Shown here piece after piece: positions 32,794 through 44,643 of a stretch of DNA of 64,000 nucleotides (positions are counted from its first letter, which is position 1; each line of letters starts with the position of its first letter). Location: contig JAULSU010000006.1 of assembly GCA_030512335.1 (NCBI GenBank), positions 1,674,001 through 1,738,000 on the forward strand. Direction: 5' to 3'. The notes beneath the pieces were generated by a model that did no database searches, was not told where the DNA came from, and saw nothing but the letters and a program-made list of their open reading frames with translations. The stretch is from Immersiella caudata. Its lineage: Eukaryota > Ascomycota > Sordariomycetes > Sordariales > Lasiosphaeriaceae. A program made the position numbers and the translations under genes.

Positions 32794-33896
32794 CTATAGG
32801 TTCGTGAGGTAGTCTTCGATCTCCTGAGGAGTGAGCTTGCGGAAACGCGGGCCCCGGGCCCCCTCTACACCTTCAACACCCAAGAGATGATCCGCCGGAG
32901 GGCCGACGATACCTGTGAGAATAATTAGTGCTTGGTTCCTTTGCGCCGGCGTTGAAATTGAGTAAACTCACCAATCTCAATAGTATCACCGGTCATCTCG
33001 CCCTCGATGGTCTCCTTCAGTGTCAAGAGCGCAATGTGCACAGCATCCTCAAGCTCCAAACCCTCGGTGTACCTCTTTTCCAGGAACGTCTTCGCCGTCG
33101 TAGCGCTCTTGCCGATGGCGGTTGCCTTCCATGGGAAGTAGCTGCCTGACGGGTCGACCTGGTAGAGCATGGGTCCGCCCTTGAGAATGCCGCCCGTCTT
33201 TCCGCTGAGCTTCTTCTTCTCGCCATCATCCGTGGTTTTGCTCTGGCCCTCCTCCTCGTCCGGCAGGATTCCCTCGTCCCACCCTGCGATCAGAAGGCTG
33301 ACGCCGTAGGGGCGGACACCGCCGGACTGGGTAGCCTCTTGCACCTCTGCCGCAACGTCTTGTACGAGAATCCGTGTCGGGGGGTACTCGTTGTAGATGC
33401 GCTTGTATCGTGTGTGCGACGCCTTGCGCGCCCGGTCAACCAGTACCCGGTAGTCAGGGCCCATTCCGGCATAGACCATGCCGATGTTGGGGGTAATGAG
33501 GCTGATCTTGGACAGTGACGAGGGGTCGGCGAGCGGGGAGGACGACTTCTTTTCCGTGGCGAGGACGATGCCATTGGTGGCTGCGAGAGGGTGGGTTAGC
33601 AAAATGTTATGTCGCGCCATTCAACGCAAGATGGGGAGTGCTTGCCTTTGATGCCGAGTGCTGTTACACCTTGGTTGACAGCGTTTAGGGCATACTCTGC
33701 GCGGATGTTAGAATATGGGCGTTGCCCGGAGTGGTACTCCCAGAGGAGCTGCGGATGCGCATCTACTGACCAATTTGGACCAGCTTGCCGCTGCGCAGAT
33801 GTCGGTTAGCAAAGGACCGTCGCAATTGCTCTGGCGGATTCGACAAGCTTACCTGGGCGAGAATGTCGTGAGGGAGAATGAGTATCTATCGGCCAT
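32794..33896 (-). CDS. PRE8: 20S proteasome subunit alpha-2
   Basis: Alpha-ring subunit of the 20S proteasome. Five exons on the minus strand: 33896-33853, 33790-33771, 33696-33646, 33580-32972 and 32912-32794, giving 280 aa. The N-terminus is MADRYSFSLTTFSPSGKLVQ, then IEYALNAVNQGVTALGIKA. Exon 2 is only 20 nt. Intron 3 begins GCAAGC instead of GT, a GC-AG intron. The body carries ATNGIVLATEKKSSSPL, then SLITPNIGMVYAGMGPDYRV and YQVDPSGSYFPWKATAIGK. An extra charged loop of about 30 residues (near 165-195) makes it longer than the about 250 aa of yeast and animal homologues. The final exon gives the eukaryote-like tail FRKLTPQEIEDYLTNL. Confidence 0.95.
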
Positions 33897-34555
33897 CGTG
33901 ACGGTCGGCGAGACTTCTGGGGAGTTGCTCGATGGGCTGATATATTTCTATCCCTAGCGCTTGTTCCTTGTTGTGGTTGGAAAGGAAGATTGAAGTTGTT
34001 TGTATCGTCGTTTGCTAAGCTCCCGCCAGGCACGAGCAGTTGCGCGTTCGGCTGGGACCTGAGCTCTGGTCCTCAGCCTGAGCTCGCTCGGGCCAACCTG
34101 GGGTGGACTGGAGCTGTGATTGGTTAGCCTGCTTGGAGCCTCAGGCCCACCATCAGCTCATTGATCTTAACCCGATAGGGAACTTTTTCCGCTTAAATAC
34201 CTCCTCGCATGGTTTAGCGTTTTGACGATTTCCAACAGCTCTGCTGGCACGTTGTGGAGCTTCTTCCATTGCTTTCTTCCAGAAGGAATTCCCCGCTACG
34301 CTGTTTTCAATTCTTTCCTCTTCAAATCGTCCGCGGGAGGATTTCTTAAATTTCGACCAAAGCTGACAAGGCCACCTATGCTAGTATGTAAGTCATGAGC
34401 CTCGGCCCCCGCTTAGGGAAGCTCCCAAACCGTCGGAACCAACCGGTGGTGCTCGCGCTTTTCGGTAGTCTTTGTTTCCTTTGTTCCCATAGCGTCAATC
34501 TGCCCTCGAGTTTCGACTCGAGTTTCGAGCATTTTCCTTCGAGGGCCACTACATC
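33897..34555. promoter_or_regulatory. divergent region PRE8 / RING-CH gene
   Basis: 659 bp shared upstream region. I did not find a clear proteasome-associated control element (GGTGGCAAA) in it. Confidence 0.45.
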
Positions 34556-35587
34556 ATGGCAACTAGCTTTACAGGCGCGCAGTGGCAATGGCCGGACGGG
34601 GCGTCCTCGTCCGCTAGTCCCCGCCCAACGACGACGGGCGGCGCTCCAGACACCTCCAACGGCCCGAATGCACACCCTCAGCCGGCTCCGGAGAGGAAAC
34701 GGCACTACAAACCCCGAACCTGTCGCATCTGTTTCGAGGTTGTTCAACCTACCACCGAAATCGACGAATCCATTGCTGCCGGGTTGTTCTCTTCACAGGC
34801 CAACGTCCGATACGTTTCCGAGGACCCGGAGCTAGGCCGGTTGATTAGCCCGTGCCTTTGCAAGGGGTCTCAACGATATGTGCATGAAGGATGTCTCCAA
34901 GCCTGGAGATCAGCTTCGCCCCTCTCTGATCGGAATTTTTGGCGGTGTCCAACATGTCAATTTGAGTACCGGCTCTCCCGCCTGAAATATGGTCGCTGGA
35001 TATCCAGCAAGTTTATCAGGGGCCTGATGACCTTTCTTATTCTGGTTATCACCGTGTTCCTGATGGGCTTTGTTGCAGACCCAATCATCAACCTTTGGGT
35101 GGACCCCTTGGGCAGCATTGCGGACACGCTCTCGGATGTCATTCACGATATTGAGGCTCTGGATCCGATTGAGGATGACGAGCCGGATACTTGGTGGTTT
35201 CACTTTGTCAAGGGATTCCTCTCTCTTGGCTTGCTGGGGTTCCTGAAAACGTTCTTCGCTATGTCCCCATGGCATTGGTACAATGTGCGTGCTGGGGTTG
35301 GGCGCCGCAGGGGCACCGGAAGAGACAGAATGGAGTCTATTAACTGGGCGCTGGTTATTTTGGGCATTTTTACGTTTCTAGGTGTAAGTCTTAGCCCCTT
35401 ACAGTGCAGTGATCGTTGGCTGACATTCGATGGCCAGGCAACATGGAAATTGGTGAGCCATCTGAGTGCAAAAGCTCTCGAAAAAGCAAGTGACCGAGTC
35501 GTCGACATTGGGGAGGACACGCCTGACGACGAAGACGATGAGGGTGGCCCGTCTGAGGCAGCTCCAGAGTCAAGAAAGGATATATGA
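34556..35587 (+). CDS. RING-CH (MARCH-type) membrane protein
   Basis: Probable membrane-bound E3 ubiquitin ligase. The RING-CH finger spans about residues 60-140: CRICFEV, then SPCLCKGSQRYVHEGCLQAW, then FWRCPTCQFEY, i.e. the C4HC3 order. Two or three membrane segments follow (FLILVITVFLMGFVADPII, GFLSLGLLGFLKTFFAM, WALVILGIFTFLG). An intron with perfect signals (35384 GTAAGT, GGCTGACAT branch, CCAG at 35437) is 54 nt long, frame-preserving and free of stops. The spliced product joins IFTFLG to ATWKLVSHLSAKALEKA and has 325 aa; the unspliced reading has 343 aa. I favour splicing because the joined sequence continues the helix naturally. The C-terminus is acidic. Confidence 0.88.
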   Translation: MATSFTGAQWQWPDGASSSASPRPTTTGGAPDTSNGPNAHPQPAPERKRHYKPRTCRICFEVVQPTTEIDESIAAGLFSSQANVRYVSEDPELGRLISPCLCKGSQRYVHEGCLQAWRSASPLSDRNFWRCPTCQFEYRLSRLKYGRWISSKFIRGLMTFLILVITVFLMGFVADPIINLWVDPLGSIADTLSDVIHDIEALDPIEDDEPDTWWFHFVKGFLSLGLLGFLKTFFAMSPWHWYNVRAGVGRRRGTGRDRMESINWALVILGIFTFLGVSLSPLQCSDRWLTFDGQATWKLVSHLSAKALEKASDRVVDIGEDTPDDEDDEGGPSEAAPESRKDI

Positions 35588-36797
35588 CGATGCCCCAACT
35601 TTGTCAACATTCCGTCTATCGATGCGTGTTATCTACGCACGCGGGCGAGCCCACGCCCCCAGGCCCGGCAATTCCACCCTCTTTGCCATGTTATACTGCA
35701 CACTCTTAAGCCGACACAGCCTTTCGCTCCCATGCCGTGTTAGCTAGTCTGTGTGCAGAGATGAAGCTTCGCCGACGCCTCGAGAACTAGGCGTCTTGTC
35801 TAGTTTTCACTGGGCGTTGGTGATGGCGTCAATCTTCACCTTCTATGGTTGGGGTTCCTTTGGGACAACATCCAGTGGGTGGCTGCCCCTCACGCTTCGG
35901 TGAACTGTCACAGGGGTCACTGAATGGCACGATTGGTACATTCCGATGGTTTCTCGGAAAGATATATATATGCAGCGTTGGCTTCAACTTCGAATTGTTC
36001 AAAGCGGAGGCCATAGTGCAATTTTCATATCTTAGGACTAGTAGCTGGTATTCAATTCCACTCACTTTCCCTTGACCTAGCTGGTTCCACTGTCCCAACG
36101 TCGTGTACTTTACCGGGTGATTAAATGCCGATTTAACTTAGGCGCGGCGTGAGTCCCCTCCCGATCCTGCTGGAGCGCCGTTGGAGAAGACACTTTGCGA
36201 TAAGATAAGGCCAAAGAAATTTGCCCCTGTTGAATTCACAAGTGGGGACCCCAAGCCGCGCTGCAAGGGGCTGACCAACACCCGCAGACAATTGCTGGTC
36301 ACTTTTACGCCATCTTGAGTTTCAAGCAACAGGCCAGACCTAGAGATACGGGTCCCAAAGCAGAATCCCACAACGAAGACGCTCTTTTCCGCCCCTGAGC
36401 CTTTGTTTGCGGATTCTAGTCCGTGTGCAGGGCTAATCTCGCCAATATCCAAACCCTGAACGGTGGTGCTACCACTCGCGCAACCTCGGTCTGCGGCTTG
36501 TCCCTGATAACAAATATTCGATTCGATCCACCGAGATCTACTGATCTTGCGGCTAGGCAGCGCACACGCGTCGACAACCTTTTCCGTTGAGGACTGCGCC
36601 GCCGGGCAGCTTGCGCCTACTCGCGAAACCCGGATTTTCGAGAACTCCATTAACTGCAGGTCGCCCGCGGTTCCTGCCGCTCCCTCCTCGACCAGCGATA
36701 CCCAGAACCACTTTCCCTCCTGCGCGGAGGGACGCCCAGCACGTTGCGTTGTTAGGCCAGAGCAAGGCGCTCTGAGCTGCTGGAAATACTCGACAAG
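35588..36797. other. region upstream of GT34 gene
   Basis: 1.2 kb with no supported gene. A 221-codon minus-strand frame (36138-36803) overlaps the next start codon and has no recognised domain. A short TATATATA string occurs near 35963. Confidence 0.45.
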
Positions 36798-37831
36798 ATG
36801 CATTTCGCCTACCCCCCACGAAAATCCTCGAATCCCCCGCCGTATCTGCGCGCCGCGAAACTCCCGGGGTTACGAAGAAGCAGGCTCAAAATCATCGCGG
36901 CCGCTGGCTTTGCCTTTCTCGTCCTCATATACCTCCTGACAAGGCCGACCCGCCATGCCCCCTACAAGAGCTACGCGCCAACAGGCAACCCACCAGCTGT
37001 CATCGTCTCGGTGTTCGACGAGATGAAGTACGACAAAGCATATTTGGATTTGATAAAGGACAACAGGATACAATACGCCGCAAAACACGGTATGCTGTGT
37101 CCATTTCTATTGGTTAACGGATTGCTAACTCGCACGCAGGCTACGAGACGTTCTTTCCCAAGGTTGGCGACTACGACATAAAGGGGGCGCCAACGTCATG
37201 GACAAACGTGGTGGCAGTACGACACGCGCTCACCAAGTTTCCTGACTGCAAATTCGTCTGGTTCCTGGACCAGAATGCGTTCATTATGAACCCCGATCTC
37301 ACGATTGAGGAGCATGTCATGAAGCCGGCGAGGCTGGAGGGCCTGATGATCAAGGATTATCCTGTGGTCCCTCCTGATAGCATTATTAAGACCTTCAGCC
37401 ATCTTAAGGGCCAGGATGTCGACTTTGTCGTCACTCAGGACAAGGATGGAATGTCAGCGAGCAGCTATGTCGTTCGAAACGGTGACTGGGCCAGGTTTTT
37501 CCTCGAGACCTGGTTCGACCCGTTGTACCGGAGCTACAATTTCCAGAGAGCTGAGACGCATGCACTGGTGAGTTTGCTTTCGACCTGTCAACGGACGTGA
37601 TCTGACCAGTTTGCGCAGGAACATATTGTCCAATGGCACCCGACCGTCCTCGCCAGGCTCGCACTCGTTCCACAGAAAACTCTCAACACATACAGCAGAG
37701 CCTCGAAGGGCGTGGAGTACCAGGATGGGGATTTTGTCGTCGTTTTCAATGGCTGCACTTCGACTCAGGAGTGCGATGCTGACGCGCACCGATACGTTTA
37801 CCGATGGCAAAGTGCGTTCAAGAGCACATGA
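36798..37831 (+). CDS. GT34 family glycosyltransferase (GMA12/MNN10 type)
   Basis: Type II Golgi membrane enzyme that adds alpha-linked mannose or galactose to N-glycans. Exons are 36798-37089, 37140-37567 and 37619-37831, giving 310 aa. A short cytosolic basic segment (RRSRLKIIAAAG) precedes one membrane anchor (FAFLVLIYLL, about residues 37-47). The catalytic region begins AVIVSVFDEMKYDKAYLDLI. It includes YAAKHGYETFFPKVGDYDI and WTNVVAVRHALTKFPDCKFV, then the metal-binding region WFLDQNAFIMNPDLTIE. In this family the metal motif is usually D-x-D; here it reads DQNA, as in some Mnn10/Mnn11-group members. This suggests a complex subunit such as Mnn11 over a free transferase. Substrate is inferred from family only. 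Confidence 0.87.
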
Positions 37832-38936
37832 CGAGGGGCCCTGATCATGTCTGGGTTACGATGACGATAATGAAACCCTTTCGATTCTCGCTTGCATGGG
37901 CTTAGGTTCGCCATGGTAGCGGCGGTGTTTCTGCAACAGCATACTGTTCAAATAGGGGCGTTTACGGGGGCAGACTGCCATGTTATGGGATGGGGGCAGC
38001 GGCGGTGAGTTTGGATAGGAGAGCATAGATGGGGACAATTATTACCCTAGTATTCGTGTAGTGTTCTTTTTAGGCGTTTCAAACTGACAGATCGCGGATG
38101 CGTCTTGTATACTACCGCTTCGCGTTTGGGTTGTTGGGTCTGAGCGAGTTGTTTCTCGTGGTTTCCCGTGCATCGCCCCTGAACGGACATTTTGACTCTC
38201 CACCTACCAAACAACATGCCCGCAGGCCAGCGTCTGTGTGCGTAGGAGGCTTAAATCCCAATTCCTCTTTACCTTCCGGGCCGCACCTTGCGTAGCGTCT
38301 CTCGTGTCTGGAGTTTGTCCGGGAAACTTGGTCCACATCCTACGCGACGCTGCGACTCTGTGGCGACTATGTCGCCATTGCGCCCTCGCACGTGCTTGAG
38401 TACCTTGTTGAACGTTGTCGGACGATGCAATCATACCATCTAACCATTTGATCGTCGCTTAGCTTCGGACAGCTGGAGAGGTCTCGCTCGAAAATAGCTG
38501 ACGGCACGAGTGATTATTCCACAAGTCATTGTATCAACTCTACATACAGTACAGAGTACTCTGTGACTTGCCTGTTCTGATGATGCCATTGTTCTTAGGT
38601 GCATGTCCTATATCCAGAAGTCACACTGGAGCCACCACATGGAGTAAAATGTCGCCACAAAGCGTATTCGCCTCATCAGGTTACGTATCACCTTTCGAGG
38701 AGAGGATCGAAGCTGGTGACCTTGACGTCTTTAAATGCATGAGTCATCTCAGCATCGCTGGGAAATTCCAGAATTTCATGATAGCTATCTATATATTGAC
38801 TCGTCCTCCCAGGCCCTCCTGGTGTCAAGCTAGTAAAAAGAAATATAGATGATGAATCAGAAGAACCTCGAAATGTATTATATATGCCGGGTGAGAATGC
38901 TAGTACCAGCAAGATGAACATGTACTTTACAATACC
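37832..38936. other. spacer between GT34 gene and NLR
   Basis: 1.1 kb without a supported gene. The right half (about 38500-38936) is AT-richer than the surroundings and forms the 3' flank of the NLR gene. Confidence 0.5.
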
Positions 38937-41900
38937 CTAGGGAAATGAAACGTCCATGGACATCCTCAAAACCACCACACGCCCCGCCGGACAGCCGATA
39001 ACAATTGCAGATCCATCTCTGGAAACGTCTGATATCCCAGGTCGGAAATCAGGTGGAAGCCATATGGACTCCTGGCCTCGCCACGTGACCCAGGAGCCAT
39101 CGCTACTGAGATCCCACCTTGGCCCTTTTTTGCTAAATGGCGTCTCCGTATTTGAAGTCAACTGGTCGTTAGGTTTGATCATGTGAAAAGTGTCGCCAGT
39201 GATATTGCAGCCGTCGTGGCTGCTGGATCTGCCACCTGCAAGTTTGATGCTGCCAGCACTGGTTCGAAGCCACAGGCCAGAATCACCTGAGTCTTCGAAA
39301 CGAAGATCATTAGGGATACCGTCCATGTTTACGGAGCGTACCTCCTTCCCCGATTTCGCATCCCAGATACGGATGGTACGATCGGCTGATCCAGAGGCAA
39401 TTCGGCTGCCATCCGGGGAGAAGGTTACCGAGTTGACCGAATCGCTATGGCCCTCAAGCTTCCAGACCTCTTTCCCTAATTTCGCATCCCAGATACAGAT
39501 GGTATAATCGGCTGATCTAAAGGCAATTCGGCTGCCGTCGGGGGAGAAGACTACTAAGTCGACCGAACCTTTATGGCCCTCAAGCTTCCAGACCTCTTTC
39601 CCTGATTTCACATCCCAGATACGGATAGTACGATCGGCTGATCCAGAGGCAAGTTGGCTGCCGTCCGGGGAGAAGGTTACTGACTTAACCCAACCGTTAT
39701 GGCCTTTAAGCTTCCGGACCTCTTTCCCTGATTTCGCATCCCAGATACAGATAGTAAGATCGGTTGATCCAAAGGCAAATTGGCTGCTATCCGGGGAAAA
39801 GGCTACTAAGTCGACCCAACTGTTATAGCCCTCAAGCTTCCGGACCTCTTTCCCTGATTTCGCATCCCAGATACGGATAGTATGATCGGCTGATCCAGAG
39901 GTAATTCGGCTGCCGTCTGGGGAAAAGGTTACTAAGTTAACCCAATCGCTATGGCCCTCAAGCTTCTGGACCTCTTTTCCTGATTTTGTATCCCAGATAC
40001 GGATAGTATGATCGGCTGATCCAGAGGCAATTCGGCTGCCGTCCGGGGAGAAGGCTATTGAGTAGACCCAAACGTTATGGCCCTCAAGCTTCCAGACCTC
40101 TTTCCCTGATTTCACATCCCAGATACGGATGGTACGATCGGCTGATCCAGAGGCAATTCGGCTGCCGTCCGGGGAGAAGGCTACTGAGTAGACCCAACCG
40201 CTATGGCCCTCAAACTTCCAGACCTCTTTCCCTGATTTCGCATCCCAGATACGGATAGTACAATCGGCTGATCCAGAGGTAATTCGGCTGCCGTCTGGGG
40301 AGAAGGCTACTGACTCGACCCCAACGCTATGGCCCTCAAGCTTCCGGACCTCTTTCCCTGATTTCACATCCCAGATACAGATAGTACAATCGGCTGATCC
40401 AGAGGTAATTCGGCTGCCGTCCGGGGAGAAGGCTACTGAGTAGACCCAACCGCTATGGCCCTCAAGCTTCCGGACCTCTTTCCCTGATTTCACATCCCAG
40501 ATACGGATAGTACGATCGGCTAATCCAGAGGCAATTTGGCTGCCGTCTGGGGAGAAGGTTACTGAGTTAACCCCGCCATGGCCCTCAAGCTTCCAGACCT
40601 CTTTCCCTGATTTCGCATCCCAGATACGGATAGTATGATCGGCTGATCCAGAGGCAATTCGGCTGCCGTCCGGGGAGAAGGCTACTGAGCCAACCGAACT
40701 GCTATGGCCCTTAAGCTTCCGGACCTCTTTCCCTGATTTCGCATCCCAGATACGGATAGTATGATCGGCTGATCCAGAGGCAATTCGGCTGCCGTCCGGG
40801 GAGAAGGCTACTGACCGGACCGAATCGCTATGGCCCTCAAATGTTTGAAGACATCGACTCCAGATTTTCTCGACCACCGGCTTTAGTAGCACCCAAGCAG
40901 GCTCTTCTTTGGCAAACATTCGACGGATGATACTGTCAACCGGAGTAAAGAGCAATGCTGATATGTATGTCTGTAGTGGCGCCTGTTCGATAAGCCATCG
41001 ATTTAGTAAAATGAACCGATATGCGTCTTCGACAAGATCCATTAAAGCATCCGCCCTTGCCTATTCTAGTGATTTAGTTATCTGTCGTTTAAAGTAGGAG
41101 AGGAGTTAGAACTTACTTCCACAATGATTCTAAGCCTAGCAAGAGAGAGGATTCCATTCGAGATAACGCCGAGGAGACTTAACGCTTCAAGCCAGTGAAG
41201 GAAGTGGAGGTGGAAGAACGCCTTAATCGAGTCTCCTATTCGGATGCTCTTCTTTGAACCTGCGATATGCCGCTGGAGAGTGCGTGCTAGTCGGTAACGT
41301 CGGGAGCCTTGTAAGTCGGCGTTCTCCGTTTCACAGACATGGTCGATCCAGTATGTACAGGAGTATCCCGTCCGAGCAAGGGATCAGGCGTGGGTAGCCG
41401 CGCCTCCATGTTACGAGTGAGCGCTCCTGGATGCACCAGCTGATATACATCTCGCCGGAGTGTCTTCTCCATCGCCGCAATTGATCTGTCGACGATGCTG
41501 CGTTGAACAGCGTGTTTCCCAGACGGGAAGATCTTATCGACAGCAATGTCACTGACTAGGTAGTCCTTGGCTGACTGGTGAATTGGATAGACGTGGTTGT
41601 CTACCAGCGTGAGAAAGGAACCGCACATGTCGACAATCCTTTCCAGATCAGCTGTTTCGTATCTGAGCCCGGCTATCGTTCGGAGCTCAAGAATGTGGAG
41701 CGGGCGGTACGCTAAAGTTGCGACTGAAAGCACAGCAAGGCACGTGTCTCGGTAGTTGCTCGCAGACTTGCTGATACCTCCCATCATCCAATCGTAAAGC
41801 AGCGGTAACGCTGGCGGCGTCTCGTCGATACGGCGAACAGCATCTTCGGCCAAAACACCGCAGATAGATCGCAATACTAGATCAACCCATAAAAAGGTAC

Positions 41901-43280
41901 CCTCAGCCTTCTCGAGCAGCTTTTGTTGAATGATGGTTCGCTGAACAGGGCTGTCTCGAAGCGAGGAGACTTCGGTTACCTTGTGAATGATGTAGGTTTC
42001 GATCGCTTGTACCACGGCTTCCGCGTTCACCTCGAGGCTCAACTTCGCCCCAGGGTTCTCAAGCGCGAGGTTTTCGTCAATGTCCACCCGGTTACGGCTC
42101 GTCAGGATCCACTTCAGGCGATTTTCTTGGAGGGCAGTTTCCCTGACCAGGTTAAGGAGATCCGGGAGCCCGTCTTCGCATTCGTCAAGAGCATCAACAG
42201 CCAAGTACAGAGTTTCCATCTGTGAGTGCTGGACCATCTGCTTGAACACATTGGACAGCGCGTCGAAGGCGTTGGCGTTATTGTTGGTGTCATCGAAAAT
42301 GTCCTTGCCCATCCGGTCGCAGTCACTCTTGAGGTATGAAACGAGACTGACGTCTTGGACCAGCAGGAGGTATATGAGCCCTTTGAGGACGGCTGCCGCG
42401 TTGTTTAGACGGTCATCGGTATTCTGGCAGAAGAAGAACGACAAGGACGAGCTGGCACCAGGGTAGTCAAGTCTGGTCTGGGATCGAAGGTGCTTGGTGA
42501 TGGCAACTAGCAGCATTGTCTTGCCCTTACCAGCACCGCCCTTGATCCAAAGCAGCTTGGTTTCGCCGTCTTGCCACTTCTGGTAACTAGGGTGGGAGAG
42601 AATCCAGCTGGATGAGGCTTCGTATAACCCCCCCTTGGTTCTTTCGATGCGTAACTTGTCAATAGTGGGATCAGTCCACTTTAGATCCTTAAGTAGGGAG
42701 TCTCGTTCGGTTTCGCGGGCTGCGGATAAGTAAATACCTGTTCAGTGTTAGAGATGCCTCTAAGAGTTGGTCTGGGCGAGGTACCGTCTGGCAGTGATGA
42801 CGGAATTGCAGACACTTCTTCTATCGCTCTCCGTATTAACGTTGCGATACTGGCCTCCGTTGCCAGCTCCATGACGCGACTGCTGGTCAAAAGCTGGGTA
42901 TCCTCCAGCAGGCCCTTCATTAGCGACTCAACCGTCGCTCCTTTGCCTAAGCTGCGGGCGGCAAGCAGGTATCGCTCCATCCTCGAGGCATCAGCCTGCG
43001 GGATAACATCCCTAAACATTTTCTCTAGTTGCATTGCCCTGTTCTCACAGCGCTGCAAGATAGGGTTTATTGCCCTGCAAGAGTCCCCGTCGCGGTTGGA
43101 GGTGTTCAGGTGTCTCGATACGGTTTGGAGGGTTTCGTGGACAAGAGGGAGCCGCGTAGCAACATCGCGGAAGGCTTGTGGGAGGCCGGATGCATCATTA
43201 GCGGCGTTGTAGATCTTCGCAGTCGCGTCAATAATGGCGATGACACCAGAGATGATGCCGACGACCTCGGCGCCCGACAT
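38937..43280 (-). CDS. SesA-NACHT-WD40 NOD-like receptor, frameshifted
   Basis: STAND-class receptor of the HET/NWD type used for non-self recognition in fungi. Exons on the minus strand: 43280-42785, 42737-41117 and 41060-38937. The SesA-like N-terminal domain occupies about residues 1-160 (MSGAEVVGIISGVIAIIDAT, then AFRDVATRLPLVHETLQTV). A 47-nt intron joins SSLPDG to IYLSAARETERDSLLKDL. NACHT shows Walker A (WIKGGAGKGKTMLL) and Walker B (LYLAVDALDECEDG). After the winged-helix region the frame breaks at CCC (41380-41382). One base is missing: up to DPL the first frame fits, and from ARTGYSCTYWIDHVC the next frame fits. The second intron (GTAAGT at 41116) then leads into 12 WD40 repeats and a C-terminal cap. 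As read, only SesA-NACHT would be made. The total exon length is one base short of a multiple of three. Confidence 0.9.
39330..40850 (-). repeat. tandem array of twelve 126-bp WD40 repeats
   Basis: Twelve consecutive 42-residue WD units (one has 41) share long blocks such as SVAFSPDGSRIASGSAD and TIRIWDAKSGKEV. Differences concentrate just after the GH dipeptide and in the residue before TIRIWD, not evenly over the unit. Confidence 0.95.
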
Positions 43281-44643
43281 GTCTTCGGTTCCCGCGGCAA
43301 ATGCAATTAGACTCTTGGCTTGGCTAGGTGGTGAAACCCGTATCGTATCAGTGTAGAGATAGAAATCAAAGCCTTTAAGAAGCTGCTTGACTAGACAGCC
43401 TCAGACAGTCATGGTGGGGTTTGTTCTGAGAATCGCAATCGTTGACGCAGAGTCGATACTGGTCTGAATCAACGAGGGGTTAGGCTACGACATTTTGGCG
43501 TCCTAACCGCCCGCGTCGCTTCACACGGCCAATAGGGAAGCGCAGTGCGACCTGCTGCGGCGAACGCTTACTCGACAACTGCCAGCTGCGCGGCTTGATG
43601 CCCGACCGACCAAATTGGTTGAGGATGGCGCCGAAGATCATCGCTTTACTGGGCTTAACTGGCCGCCGGACTAGCTTAATTCTACATAGTAGGAACCGCT
43701 TGCTCGACGGGCGGCTGAATTGGCGAATAGTAAACTAGCCTTTATTTGAACCCAAAGACGGAAAGAAACGGCCGCTTGCGCGAGCTAAGATCTAAGCACA
43801 ACCCTGTCGAACCGCGACGAGGAGACCGTACCCGTATCGTCCAGAATACGGCGCGAACTCGCCGATATCAGAAGACCCCGACGGGTGGCGGGCAGTCGCG
43901 ACGGAATCATCGCCATCCAAGACACCTGGCCAAGGAATCAGTTATTTCCTCATTTATCTGTTGGCTGTTGATGGAGACTTCAATGGAATCAGATTCGCCT
44001 TTTGCTTTGACCGACTCAGGAAGGCGGTCATCCGTACTGTCAGCCTTTCATTGCCACGGCTACTTTTGGCTGACAGTCATGAGTATGCCCCGTTGTTGCA
44101 CTAACCGTCCAGCTTGGTACTTGAGGGCGTGTGAGAGCGCACCGTGTAGGCGGTTAAATACATAAAAGTCCGCGCGCTGGAATGGTGTGAAAGAGAAAGA
44201 AGCGGAAGCCGATTTCGCTAGTGACTGTACGTGCAATGGCACTCCCGATGTCAGGTCAGGAGGACAGCTCAAAGAGGGCACCGAAAGTTGAGACGACGAC
44301 AAACCACCGCGGGGCAGCTCTCTTGCATGTGATAGCTAGCTTGGGTTGCCGATTGGTGGGGTCGCTCCCCACCCCCCAACGTGGGAGAAGAGTGCGCCAC
44401 CGCAAACGCACGCTTAGCCCGACAGGGACGCAAGACCGGGGGCATCCCCACCGGGACTCGGGACCCGCGGCTACCCTAGCACTGACTTGAGAGGAATCTC
44501 AAAAGGACGTCGTTTGTTCACTGGTGTCATCCCTCTTTTTCCCCGCTGTATCCAGTTCGTGTCGATCTTGATGCGCGGACCAGTTGAAGAACGCGAGGAA
44601 GAGCTTTAAGAGCTTTAGGTTGTTTTCTTTTCTTTGAGCAACG
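43281..44643. promoter_or_regulatory. divergent region NLR / DPL1
   Basis: 1.36 kb between divergently transcribed genes. Frames such as 43746-44165 have no recognisable content. No partner effector gene for the NLR is visible here. Confidence 0.5.

Noticed and set aside
36138..36803. 221-codon minus-strand frame upstream of the GT34 gene
   Set aside because: It overlaps the start codon of a well-supported gene, has no recognisable motif and looks like a chance frame.
39330..40850. Tandem 126-bp array considered as CRISPR or satellite
   Set aside because: Every unit translates as a WD40 repeat in one frame of the NLR gene, and there are no spacers.
43746..44165. 139-codon frame next to the NLR as a possible effector partner
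   Set aside because: No HET, amyloid or other effector motif, and no conserved features were seen.
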